Shown here: positions 52,424 through 60,327 of the stretch, piece by piece
How the letters are laid out: each line of letters starts with the position of its first letter
Numbering within the stretch: the first letter of the stretch is position 1
DNA from: Parapedobacter sp035556095
GTDB lineage: Bacteria; Bacteroidota; Bacteroidia; Sphingobacteriales; Sphingobacteriaceae
NCBI RefSeq assembly: GCF_035556095.1
Contig: NZ_DATMFT010000022.1
Span: 160,581 to 224,580, forward strand
DNA: 64,000 nucleotides
Reading direction: 5' to 3'
Program-made: the position numbers and the translations under genes
Notes under the pieces: generated by a model
Seen by the model: only the letters and a program-made list of their open reading frames with translations
What the model was told of the DNA's origin: nothing
The model's database searches: none

Positions 52424-54538
52424 ATGTCAAGGGATTTAAAATACACAAGAAACATCGGTATTGCCGCTCACATTGATGCTGGCAAAACCACCACCACCGA
52501 GCGTATCCTGTTTTACTCAGGGGTAAACCATAAGCTTGGTGAAACGCACGAAGGATCGGCTACGACCGACTGGATGGCACAGGAACAGGAACGCGGCATC
52601 ACCATCACATCAGCTGCCGTAACCGTATTCTGGAACTACCGTGACAACAAGTACAACGTCAACATCATCGATACCCCGGGACACGTGGATTTTACCGTAG
52701 AGGTGAATCGTTCACTCCGTGTATTGGACGGACTGGTATTCCTATTCTCTGCCGTAGACGGCGTGGAACCACAATCGGAAACCAACTGGCGTTTGGCTGA
52801 CAATTACAAAGTGCCCCGTATTGGCTTTGTCAATAAAATGGACCGCTCTGGTGCTGATTTCCTGAATGTGGTCAAGCAAGTAAAAGAAATGCTTGGCTCG
52901 GAAGCTGTGCCTTTGCAATTGCCGATCGGTGCTGAAGATAATTTCAAAGGCGTGGTTGACTTGATCAACAACCGCGGTATCGTGTGGAACGAGGAAGATA
53001 AAGGGATGACCTTTACCGAAGTGCCCATCCCGGACGATATGTTGGACGATGTGGCCCAGTGGCGCGAAAAACTGTTGGAATCGGTAGCTAGCTACGATGA
53101 GTCGTTGATGGAGAAATTCTTCGACGATCCGGATTCCATCACCGAGCGTGAAGTGTTGGACGCGCTGCGCAAGGCCGTGCTTGATAACTCCATCGTACCG
53201 ATGGTCTGCGGATCATCCTTTAAAAACAAAGGGGTGCAAACCATGCTCGATTTCGTGATGGAATTGTTGCCTTCACCTATGGACCAGGAAGCTGTAAAAG
53301 GCACGGACCCACGCAATGACCAGGAAATCAGCCGTAAGCCGGACACGAAAGAGCCGTTCTCTGCGTTGGCTTTTAAGATTGCTACCGATCCATTTGTTGG
53401 CCGGCTTTGCTTTATCCGGGTGTATTCCGGTAATCTGGAAGCCGGCTCCTATGTGTTCAACACGCGGTCGGACAACAAAGAGCGGATTTCGCGGATATTC
53501 CAGATGCATGCCAACAAGCAGAACCCGATTCCAAATATCGGAGCCGGTGATATCGGTGCGGTGGTTGGTTTTAAAGACATCAAAACCGGCGATACGCTTT
53601 GCGACGAGAAAAACCCGATCGTATTGGAGTCCATGAATTTCCCAGAGCCGGTTATCGGCTTGGCCATTGAGCCGAAGACACAGGCCGATGTAGACAAACT
53701 GGGTGTAGCATTGGGCAAGCTTGCTGAAGAGGATCCGACTTTCCGTGTTCAGTCTGACGAGGAAACTGGCCAGACCGTTATCTCCGGAATGGGTGAGCTT
53801 CACCTGGATATTCTCATCGACCGGTTACGGCGTGAGTTTAAAGTGGAAGTAAACCAAGGGGCACCACAAGTGGCCTATAAGGAATCCATCAACGGCACAA
53901 CCCAACATCGCGAGGTGTATAAGAAACAGACCGGTGGTCGCGGTAAATTCGCCGACATCCAGGTGGTCATTTCTCCGGTGGATGCCGATTACGACCTTTC
54001 GAAGTCTCCGTTGCAATTTGTCAACGAAATCGTGGGTGGTTCTATTCCCAAAGAATACATCCCATCTGTACAAAAAGGATTCGAATCTTCGATGGTAAAT
54101 GGCGTATTAGCCGGATATCCACTATCCAGCATGAAAGTACGCTTGATCGACGGATCGTTCCACGCAGTCGACTCCGATTCGCTCTCTTTCGAAATCTGTG
54201 CGCGTTCGGCTTTCCGTGAGGCACTCCCGAAATGCCAGCCGGTATTGATGGAACCGATCATGAAGATCGAGGTGCTTACACCGGAAGAAAACATGGGTGA
54301 CGTGATGGGCGATCTGAACCGCCGCCGCGGACAGTTGCAAGGTGTCGATACACGTGCCGGGGCGCAGGTTATCAAAGCAAAAGTACCGTTATCCGAAATG
54401 TTTGGGTACGTTACGCAACTGCGTACCATCACTTCCGGACGCGCTACGTCGACAATGGAATTCGACCATTACGCTGAGGCTCCACGCAACATCCAAGAAG
54501 AAGTGATTGCCAAGGCAAAAGGAAAAGTAAACGTTTAA
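52424..54538 (+). CDS. fusA: elongation factor G
   Basis: 704 residues from the ATG at 52424 (MSRDLKYTRNIGIAAHIDAGK); the earlier in-frame start at 52385 lies next to the terminator and is not homologous to EF-G. It drives translocation. G motifs are AHIDAGKTTTTERIL, DTPGHVDF and NKMDRSGADF, followed by domain II and the C-terminal domains (GRGKFADIQVVISP, MEPIMKIEVLTPEENMGDVMGDLNRRRG). With hairpins on both sides (52318-52375, 54553-54584) its transcription may be partly separate from that of its neighbours. Confidence 0.97.
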   Translation: MSRDLKYTRNIGIAAHIDAGKTTTTERILFYSGVNHKLGETHEGSATTDWMAQEQERGITITSAAVTVFWNYRDNKYNVNIIDTPGHVDFTVEVNRSLRVLDGLVFLFSAVDGVEPQSETNWRLADNYKVPRIGFVNKMDRSGADFLNVVKQVKEMLGSEAVPLQLPIGAEDNFKGVVDLINNRGIVWNEEDKGMTFTEVPIPDDMLDDVAQWREKLLESVASYDESLMEKFFDDPDSITEREVLDALRKAVLDNSIVPMVCGSSFKNKGVQTMLDFVMELLPSPMDQEAVKGTDPRNDQEISRKPDTKEPFSALAFKIATDPFVGRLCFIRVYSGNLEAGSYVFNTRSDNKERISRIFQMHANKQNPIPNIGAGDIGAVVGFKDIKTGDTLCDEKNPIVLESMNFPEPVIGLAIEPKTQADVDKLGVALGKLAEEDPTFRVQSDEETGQTVISGMGELHLDILIDRLRREFKVEVNQGAPQVAYKESINGTTQHREVYKKQTGGRGKFADIQVVISPVDADYDLSKSPLQFVNEIVGGSIPKEYIPSVQKGFESSMVNGVLAGYPLSSMKVRLIDGSFHAVDSDSLSFEICARSAFREALPKCQPVLMEPIMKIEVLTPEENMGDVMGDLNRRRGQLQGVDTRAGAQVIKAKVPLSEMFGYVTQLRTITSGRATSTMEFDHYAEAPRNIQEEVIAKAKGKVNV

Positions 54539-54552
54539 TTCAAATACCATAG

Positions 54553-54584
54553 GCTGCCTGTTGTTAATAGCTCTAACGGGCAGC
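54553..54584 (+). terminator. terminator-like hairpin between fusA and rpsJ
   Basis: GCTGCCTGTT (54553-54562) pairs over ten positions (one G-U) with AACGGGCAGC (54575-54584) around a 12-base loop. TTTCACTTTT follows. It is weaker in its T-run than the one before fusA. Confidence 0.6.
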
Positions 54585-54605
54585 TTTCACTTTTAACTAA
54601 ATAAC

Positions 54606-54911
54606 ATGAGCCAACGTATCAGAATCAAATTGAAATCGTACGATTACAACTTGGTAGATAAATCTGCCGAAAAAATCGTCAAAACGGTAAAACCCACAGG
54701 CGCGGTGGTAAGTGGTCCCATCCCCTTGCCAACAGAAAAGAAAGTGTACACGGTTTTGCGTTCACCACACGTGAACAAAAAAGCCCGTGAGCAGTTTCAG
54801 CTTTGTGCGTATAAACGGCTGTTGGACATCTACAGCTCCAACTCCAAAACGGTAGACGCGCTGATGAAGCTCGAACTGCCCAGCGGTGTTGAAGTTGAAA
54901 TCAAGGTGTGA
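54606..54911 (+). CDS. rpsJ: 30S ribosomal protein S10
   Basis: 101 residues. MSQRIRIKLKSYDYNLVDKSAEKIVKTVKPTGAVVSGPIPLPTEK is typical S10, including the NusB-binding region, and the protein ends ELPSGVEVEIKV. In many bacteria rpsJ is followed by rplC; here a strong bidirectional terminator and an oppositely oriented gene follow. Confidence 0.97.
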   Translation: MSQRIRIKLKSYDYNLVDKSAEKIVKTVKPTGAVVSGPIPLPTEKKVYTVLRSPHVNKKAREQFQLCAYKRLLDIYSSNSKTVDALMKLELPSGVEVEIKV

Positions 54912-54927
54912 CGGTTTCATTGAAAAC

Positions 54928-54968
54928 AAAAAAAGCCCGTCTCGTTTAGCACGAGACGGGCTTTTTTT
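54928..54968. terminator. bidirectional intrinsic terminator
   Basis: AAAAAAAGCCCGTCTCGT (54928-54945), loop TTAGC, ACGAGACGGGCTTTTTTT (54951-54968) is a perfect 18-bp stem with A and T tracts on both sides. It ends rpsJ on the + strand and the barrel protein gene on the minus strand. Confidence 0.95.
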
Positions 54969-54987
54969 GTGTTGTAACTGGCTTACG

Positions 54988-55629
54988 CTATAGTGCAAAC
55001 CCTAAACCAACGGTCCATACGCGGTTGGTCAACTTTTCGTCGCCCGTAAAATAGTTGTTGTTTGAGCCGCGGAGATCGGTTATCCCCATGCCATATCCAC
55101 CATGAACCATCAGTCCATTAGCGAATTGAAAACCGCCGATAAAGTTCAAACCGAAATCAGTGCCTTTCAACGTTCCTTCCTTATCAAACTCAAATTCAGT
55201 TTCTGTAGAACCCCAGTCTGAATCATACTTGTTCTTCCCAGAAAGGCCGAATGCAACATATGGACCTGCGCCCAGGAAAAAGTTGCCTGCATTCTGCACT
55301 GGGAACTTAGCAACGAAGTTAACTGGGACTTCCAACCACATCGTATTCTGTGTAAAAGAACCAAATTCGTTATCGATTAATTCTGCACCTTTCCCTTGCA
55401 ACGACACGCCGGGCTGGATTGAAAACCAATCGGTCGCGATTGGCGCATCTAAAAACGCGGTCACGTGAAAATTAGTCGAACTATTTGTTTGGTACGCGGC
55501 ATTATCGCCCGAAAAATTATACTTCGGGAAATTTACCCCGGCTTTGATACCAAAACCCATGGGCTGACCTTGCGCGAAGGCACCTACAGAGACGCCTAAT
55601 GCTACTATTGCTAATACTAATTTTTTCAT
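54988..55629 (-). CDS. outer-membrane beta-barrel protein (PorT/OmpW-like)
   Basis: 213 residues with a Sec signal peptide (MKKLVLAIVALGVSVGAFAQ). The mature part alternates amphipathic strands, starts MGFGIKAGVNFPKYNF and ends TNRVWTVGLGFAL with a C-terminal aromatic-Ala-Leu. This is typical of the outer-membrane beta-barrel family (PF13568, PorT-like) in Bacteroidota. The exact role (structural, porin) is unknown. It ends against the rpsJ terminator. Confidence 0.85.
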   Translation of the reverse strand: MKKLVLAIVALGVSVGAFAQGQPMGFGIKAGVNFPKYNFSGDNAAYQTNSSTNFHVTAFLDAPIATDWFSIQPGVSLQGKGAELIDNEFGSFTQNTMWLEVPVNFVAKFPVQNAGNFFLGAGPYVAFGLSGKNKYDSDWGSTETEFEFDKEGTLKGTDFGLNFIGGFQFANGLMVHGGYGMGITDLRGSNNNYFTGDEKLTNRVWTVGLGFAL

Positions 55630-55762
55630 TTTTGATTTCTCCTTTTTCGTTGAAATTTATGTATAAAACCAGATAGAGAGTGGCAAGATATGCGCCACGA
55701 TTTGCATTAATAGCTTAATCAATTAATTATCAGCACACTACTCTAACATGAGTCATACCAAC

Positions 55763-55786
55763 GAGTGTATGGATTATTGTACACTC
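55763..55786. repeat. small inverted repeat upstream of the barrel gene and tRNA-Cys
   Basis: GAGTGTA (55763-55769) pairs with TACACTC (55780-55786) around ten bases. It lies between the divergent barrel gene and tRNA-Cys. It might be an operator; I see no other support. Confidence 0.3.
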
Positions 55787-55805
55787 AATTAATATCCATT
55801 CTACC

Positions 55806-55837
55806 TTTCCTATTATCAATAATTTATCTTAGCTTTG
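55806..55837 (+). promoter_or_regulatory. promoter of tRNA-Cys and the small basic protein
   Basis: TTTC at 55806 and TAGCTTTG at 55830-55837 are 20 bases apart, with the tRNA starting 17 bases after. Confidence 0.55.
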
Positions 55838-55854
55838 CAGTCCTTTAGCGAAAG

Positions 55855-55925
55855 GGTCGGGTGGCCGAGTGGCTAGGCAGAGGTCTGCAAAACCTTTTAC
55901 AGCGGTTCGAATCCGCTTCCGACCT
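55855..55925 (+). tRNA. tRNA-Cys (GCA)
   Basis: GGTCGGG pairs with TCCGACC (last pair G-U). D-arm GCCGAGTGGCTAGGC, anticodon stem GAGGT/ACCTT with loop CTGCAAA giving anticodon GCA, T-arm AGCGG-TTCGAAT-CCGCT. The base after the acceptor stem is T (U73), the identity base of tRNA-Cys. CCA is not encoded. Confidence 0.95.
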
Positions 55926-55951
55926 CGTTTTTATGACAAAAAAATAAGAAA

Positions 55952-56134
55952 ATGGGAGTTACACGCTTAAAAAGAAAAGACAGAAGAAATAAGGTAGTGG
56001 CAAAAAACGAAGTGCAATTTTTGAAGCTTGGCCGTAACCTTGAAACAGGTAGCCGTTCCAAAATGCCGGCTAACAGCCAAGTTGTGAAGAACAACGCTGT
56101 CCTTGATAAACTGGCCACTGAATTGAAGAAGTAA
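55952..56134 (+). CDS. small basic protein of unknown function
   Basis: 60 residues, starting MGVTRLKRKDRRNKVVAKNE and rich in Lys/Arg (strongly basic). The N-terminal pattern TRLKRKDRxNK looks like a small conserved Bacteroidota protein family with no assigned role, which I recall but could not check. It starts 26 bases after the tRNA-Cys and probably shares its transcript. Size and charge suggest RNA or ribosome binding. It ends 25 bases before the convergent cutC stop. Confidence 0.7.
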   Translation: MGVTRLKRKDRRNKVVAKNEVQFLKLGRNLETGSRSKMPANSQVVKNNAVLDKLATELKK

Positions 56135-56159
56135 GCTTACCGTTTACTTCGGTTTCTTT

Positions 56160-56894
56160 CTAACGATTTTTTAGCATATCCGCCATTTGGCGGATTTTTT
56201 CCTTTGCAGACACCCAAACGGTGTCACCCATCCCTCCCACTTCGCCACCTACGTAGTCCATCCCACTTCGCTGTTCGATTTTAGCCGATGAATGGAACGA
56301 AGTGGCTCCCGTCAGCTCCGCGATTTGTGTGATGTTCTGTTCGCTGATACCTGAGCCCGGCATCACTTCGATCCTCCCGTTAGCCTGTTTGATCAGTTGG
56401 GCTATCGTCTCCACACCTTCCATGGCAGAGTTTTTCAAGCCCGAGGTGAGCAGCCGGTCGCAGCCGAGGTTGATAATGGCCTCCAAGGCTTCGAAAGGGT
56501 CCCTGCAACGGTCGAATGCCCGGTGGAAAGTCACCTGCATGGGCCGAGCCAGCTCAATCAATTCGGCCATACGTAAGGAATCAACCTGCCCGTCCGCAAG
56601 CAGCATACCGATCACCACACCATCACATTTCGCTTCTTTACAAAACATGACATCCGATTTCATCTCTAAAAACTCGGTGTCTGTGTATAAGAAATCCCCG
56701 GCTCGGGGTCGGATCAATACGTGCACACCGATAGACAAGCCTGCCCTGGTAAGCCATACCTGCCCCAATGAAGGGGTGGTTCCACCCACATCCAAATTCT
56801 GACACAGTTCCACACGATCGGCCCCGCCTTCCTGCGCAGTTAAAGCCGACAATACCGAGTTGGCACAAATTTCTAATTGGTATGTTTTATCCAT
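56160..56894 (-). CDS. cutC: CutC family protein
   Basis: About 244 residues from the ATG at 56894 (MDKTYQLEICANSVLSAL); an in-frame ATG at 56921 adds nine residues without homology. The TIM-barrel CutC family shows LEICANS, AQEGGADRVELCQNLDVGGTTPS, VLIRPRAGDFLYTD, CDGVVIGML, VTFHRAFDRCRDPFEAL, LLTSGLK and EVMPGSGI. It was linked to copper homeostasis in E. coli, but the biochemical activity is unresolved. Monocistronic as far as can be seen, facing the small basic protein. Confidence 0.9.
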   Translation of the reverse strand: MDKTYQLEICANSVLSALTAQEGGADRVELCQNLDVGGTTPSLGQVWLTRAGLSIGVHVLIRPRAGDFLYTDTEFLEMKSDVMFCKEAKCDGVVIGMLLADGQVDSLRMAELIELARPMQVTFHRAFDRCRDPFEALEAIINLGCDRLLTSGLKNSAMEGVETIAQLIKQANGRIEVMPGSGISEQNITQIAELTGATSFHSSAKIEQRSGMDYVGGEVGGMGDTVWVSAKEKIRQMADMLKNR

Positions 56895-56995
56895 GGTTGG
56901 GGATGTATTCTTGTGCTTCAAACCTACTTAAATTTACCTTTATATCCAATTTCTGCGGCCCAATCTCAACCAACAAATTCCTATCTTTACGCCGC

Positions 56996-58549
56996 ATGCG
57001 CGAATCGTTTGATATCATTGTCATCGGAAGTGGCCTTGGGGGTCTCGTCTGTGCCACCATCCTGGCCAAGGAGGGACTTAAGGTGCTCGTATTGGAGAAA
57101 AACAAGCAGTACGGCGGCAATCTCCAGACCTTTGTACGCAATCGTTGCATCTTTGACACAGGCGTCCATTACCTGGGCGGATTGGAAAAAGGCCAAAACC
57201 TCTATCAGTATTTCAACTATCTTGGCATCGCTGACAACCTCCATCTCAAGCGTATGGATAAGAACGGTTTCGACCGGATTACATTCGATAATGACCCTCA
57301 CGAGTACCCATACGCACAGGGTGGAGACAACTTCATCAACCAGCTCTGCCACTATTTTCCTAGCGAGCGTCATGGTATCGCCAAGTTTTACACGCGTATG
57401 CAAGAGGTTTGCCAGCAATTTCCTCTCTATTTTCTCAATGGCAAAGACGCCTACCAATGGAATGAAGAAATACTCAGTTTGAAAGTGCACGATGTGATAA
57501 ACAGCTGCACCACCAACCCGAAACTACGTGCGGTCCTGGCCGGCGTCAATCTGTTATATGCTGGAATCGCCGACAAGACCCCATTCTATGTTCACGCACT
57601 ATCCACCAACTCCTATATCGAAAGTGCATGGCGATGTTTGAATGGTGGCAGTCAGATTGCCAAGCTTCTCATCAAGGCAATCCACAAGAACGGCGGCAAA
57701 ACGCTGAAGTATAAAGAGGTGTCACAACTTCACATCGAAGATGGCCTAGTGCGGTCGGTCTCAACTACCGATGGAAGTACGTATCGGGCAGATACCTTTA
57801 TATCCAACGTTGACCCCAAGCAAACACTTCGCCTCATGGGCCAATACCCCGTACGCAAATCGTACATCAACCACATCCGGCAGGCAGCGGACACCATTTC
57901 GTCATTCAGCCTCTACATCGTACTGAAACCGGGACGAATACCGTACCTCAATTACAATTATTACCATTTTAAAGACGAAACCAGCGTATGGGGCAACATC
58001 CATTACGACGAGACCGACTGGCCTGCTGGGTACATGGTGTCGATGAATGCGAAAAGCGAAAACGATCAGTGGGCAGAAGGGATGACCGTATTCACTTACA
58101 TGCGCTATGAGGAGGTCTCTAGGTGGGCCCAGACGCATAACACGGTTGCATCGGCAAGCGATCGTGGCGACAGTTATGAGCAATTCAAGCAACGGAAAAC
58201 TGAGGTCATGCTCAATGAGCTAGAGAAGAAATTCCCAGATCTGCGGAAACATATCCGCGCAACGTATGCATCCACCCCACTCACCTACCGCGACTATATT
58301 GGTAGTGAAACCGGCGGGATGTATGGTTTTATAAAAGATGCCAACCAGCCGCTGAAAAACAATCTCCCACCGCGCACTAAGATCAAAAACCTTCTGCTCA
58401 CGGGACAGAGCGTCAACATGCACGGTATCCTTGGAGTAACCATTTGTGCGGTGCTAACGTGTTCGGAACTATTGGGCAAGGACTATCTGCTCCAAAAAAT
58501 CAATGAAGAAAACGGATTACACATCCCCAATGCATATGGCAGCACTTAA
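56996..58549 (+). CDS. FAD-dependent oxidoreductase of the CrtI/RetSat type
   Basis: 517 residues from the ATG at 56996 (MRESFDIIVIGSGLGGLVCA); the frame is open further upstream but the fold begins here. The N-terminal dinucleotide motif GSGLGGLVCATILAKEGLKVLVLEKNKQYGGN is typical of phytoene desaturase and retinol saturase relatives. FDTGVHYLGG and, at the C-terminus, LLLTGQSVNMHGILGVTICAVLTCSELLG complete the family signature. It probably oxidizes, reduces or isomerizes a polyene or lipid substrate. Its 3' end overlaps the start of the cupin-like gene by 14 bases, so they likely work together. No other carotenoid gene is near. Confidence 0.85.
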   Translation: MRESFDIIVIGSGLGGLVCATILAKEGLKVLVLEKNKQYGGNLQTFVRNRCIFDTGVHYLGGLEKGQNLYQYFNYLGIADNLHLKRMDKNGFDRITFDNDPHEYPYAQGGDNFINQLCHYFPSERHGIAKFYTRMQEVCQQFPLYFLNGKDAYQWNEEILSLKVHDVINSCTTNPKLRAVLAGVNLLYAGIADKTPFYVHALSTNSYIESAWRCLNGGSQIAKLLIKAIHKNGGKTLKYKEVSQLHIEDGLVRSVSTTDGSTYRADTFISNVDPKQTLRLMGQYPVRKSYINHIRQAADTISSFSLYIVLKPGRIPYLNYNYYHFKDETSVWGNIHYDETDWPAGYMVSMNAKSENDQWAEGMTVFTYMRYEEVSRWAQTHNTVASASDRGDSYEQFKQRKTEVMLNELEKKFPDLRKHIRATYASTPLTYRDYIGSETGGMYGFIKDANQPLKNNLPPRTKIKNLLLTGQSVNMHGILGVTICAVLTCSELLGKDYLLQKINEENGLHIPNAYGST

Positions 58550-59402
58550 TCTCAAACCCCTCGAACGTATACAGCCCATTCCGAAAGAACAATTTATCCG
58601 GCGGTATTACCGTACACAACAACCTGTACTTATTGAGAACCTCACGGACGCATGGAACAGCAAATGGACATTTGACCATATCAAATCCCTGGCCAGCGAG
58701 CAGCTCGTGCCGCTGTATAACAATAAGCCTGCCGAGGGAAAAGAAAGCGTTTATGAACCGGTGATGAAAATGCAGTTCGGCGAATACATCGACCTGCTTA
58801 AATCAACACCCACCGACCTCCGTATTTTCTTTTACACGTTGAAAGATCATTGCCCACAGCTGCTGGAAGATTTTGAATATCCCGATATCGGACTGAAATT
58901 CTTCAAGCGGCTACCAGCTCTGTTTTTTGGAGGTGGGCTATCCAAGGTCTTCCCCCATTACGACATCGATTTGCCGGACAACCTGCACATTCACTTCGAA
59001 GGCAACAAACGTGTGCTGCTGTTTGGGCCAGATCAAAGCAAAGACCTATACAAGGTGCCATTTTCAATACACAACATCGACAAGATCGATCTCGACAACC
59101 CAGATTTCGACCGATACCCAGCCCTAAAAAATGTGCAGGGTTATGAAGTGCACATGAAACACGGTGATGCCCTCTATATGCCAAGCGGTTGGTGGCATTA
59201 CATCACCTATCTCGACGGTGGTTTTTCGATGACGTTGCGGGCATTACCGCGCACACCGCGGCGCGTGGCAAAGATGCTATATAACGTCTTCGTGATGCGA
59301 CTTGTCGACAACTCGATGCGGAAGATAAGCGGTCAGAAATGGCTAGATTTCAAGGAGCGGTGGGCCTACCGGCGAACGCAACGGGCGCTAGAGAAGACCT
59401 AG
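58536..59402 (+). CDS. cupin-like JmjC-fold protein (Cupin_8, FIH-type)
   Basis: 288 residues from the ATG at 58536 (MAALNLKPLERI); in-frame ATGs at 58503 and 58530 cannot be ruled out. The Fe(II)/2-oxoglutarate-dioxygenase pattern is present: PHYDID (HxD) and, about 80 residues on, SGWWHYITYL with the distal His, and HIHFEGNKRVLLFGP between. Related enzymes hydroxylate proteins or small molecules. It overlaps the oxidoreductase gene by 14 bases and ends overlapping the convergent PorP/SprF gene stop by 15 bases. Confidence 0.8.
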   Translation: MAALNLKPLERIQPIPKEQFIRRYYRTQQPVLIENLTDAWNSKWTFDHIKSLASEQLVPLYNNKPAEGKESVYEPVMKMQFGEYIDLLKSTPTDLRIFFYTLKDHCPQLLEDFEYPDIGLKFFKRLPALFFGGGLSKVFPHYDIDLPDNLHIHFEGNKRVLLFGPDQSKDLYKVPFSIHNIDKIDLDNPDFDRYPALKNVQGYEVHMKHGDALYMPSGWWHYITYLDGGFSMTLRALPRTPRRVAKMLYNVFVMRLVDNSMRKISGQKWLDFKERWAYRRTQRALEKT

Positions 59403-60284
59403 CTGATTGCCGAACCGATAGCTGAGTCCAATTTCGTGTGTGGTGTTGTTGATGCGCCTACTCAACACTTCGCTACCGGGATTAAACTGGTAGCTGTATC
59501 CTAACCCGAAACTCGCGAAATTGAACTGAGCCATGCCAGCAATCTCCCCATAACTGCGGAAGTTGCCGCCTATACCAAAAACTTGCTTAATGAAGAATAA
59601 GGCGGAGGCTTCTGCCTGTGGACGGAGGCTTTCGGAGTACGTAACCAACACGGACGGGCGGAAGTGGAAATCTGTACCCAACGGAAACAACGCCCCTGCC
59701 GTAAGGTGGTAGATGTTACGGAAATTGTATCGGCTATCGTCCGACCCACCCAAGCTGCTCAGCATCAGGCGTGGCAGGGAGAGTCCCACGTAGTAGCGCT
59801 CGGGTCTATACAACATTACACCAAAGCCGACCAACGGATCGACTTCCTTTACGTCTTCTCGAAATGCAGGGTCTTGTGGGTCCAACTGCGAGAAGCGCCC
59901 GTCCATGTAAGCTACTCCGGCATTCAGCGACAATCCCACGTATTCCGTTTGGGAGATACGGACGCTCTTCGCAAAAAATGCACTGGCTTCGGAAAGTTTT
60001 TCCACCGCCAGGCTCTCATGGCGGATGCTGAGCCCCGCCGTGGCACCAAAGTCTTTAAAGCCGATATGTCCGCTACCCCAAAATACGGCAGGCGCACCAT
60101 CCACGCCCACCCATTGGCGGCGGCTGATCACACTTACTTCGCCACCACCGGCTATCAGACTTGCTGCTGGATTCAAAACCGTGCGCAACCGCCCATGTTG
60201 CGTATGCGTTAGCGGTTGTTGCGCGTTTGCGGCAGCTGCGAACATCAAAATCGCAGCTACCGTATTCATTGTTATTCTTCTCAT
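59388..60284 (-). CDS. PorP/SprF family T9SS-associated outer-membrane protein
   Basis: 298 residues with a Sec signal (ends AANAQ). The start QQPLTHTQHGRLRTVLNPAASLIAGGGEVSVISRRQWVGVDGAP and the strand-turn pattern (YVGLSLPRLMLSSLGG, SFGLGYSYQFNPGS) mark a PorP/SprF-type barrel. These outer-membrane proteins hold or pair with T9SS-secreted proteins bearing a CHU_C-type domain. It lies 43 bases after such a cargo gene on the same strand, so the pair is probably one transcript. Length is normal for the family. Confidence 0.9.
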   Translation of the reverse strand: MRRITMNTVAAILMFAAAANAQQPLTHTQHGRLRTVLNPAASLIAGGGEVSVISRRQWVGVDGAPAVFWGSGHIGFKDFGATAGLSIRHESLAVEKLSEASAFFAKSVRISQTEYVGLSLNAGVAYMDGRFSQLDPQDPAFREDVKEVDPLVGFGVMLYRPERYYVGLSLPRLMLSSLGGSDDSRYNFRNIYHLTAGALFPLGTDFHFRPSVLVTYSESLRPQAEASALFFIKQVFGIGGNFRSYGEIAGMAQFNFASFGLGYSYQFNPGSEVLSRRINNTTHEIGLSYRFGNQLGLL

Positions 60285-60327
60285 TTTCCTTTTATCTAAT
60301 AACTAACGACTGATGACCAACGACTAA

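Noticed and set aside
56768..56995. N-terminal extension of the CrtI/RetSat-like protein
   Set aside because: The extra 76 codons overlap cutC on the other strand and show no homology; the dinucleotide-binding motif begins at the ATG at 56996.
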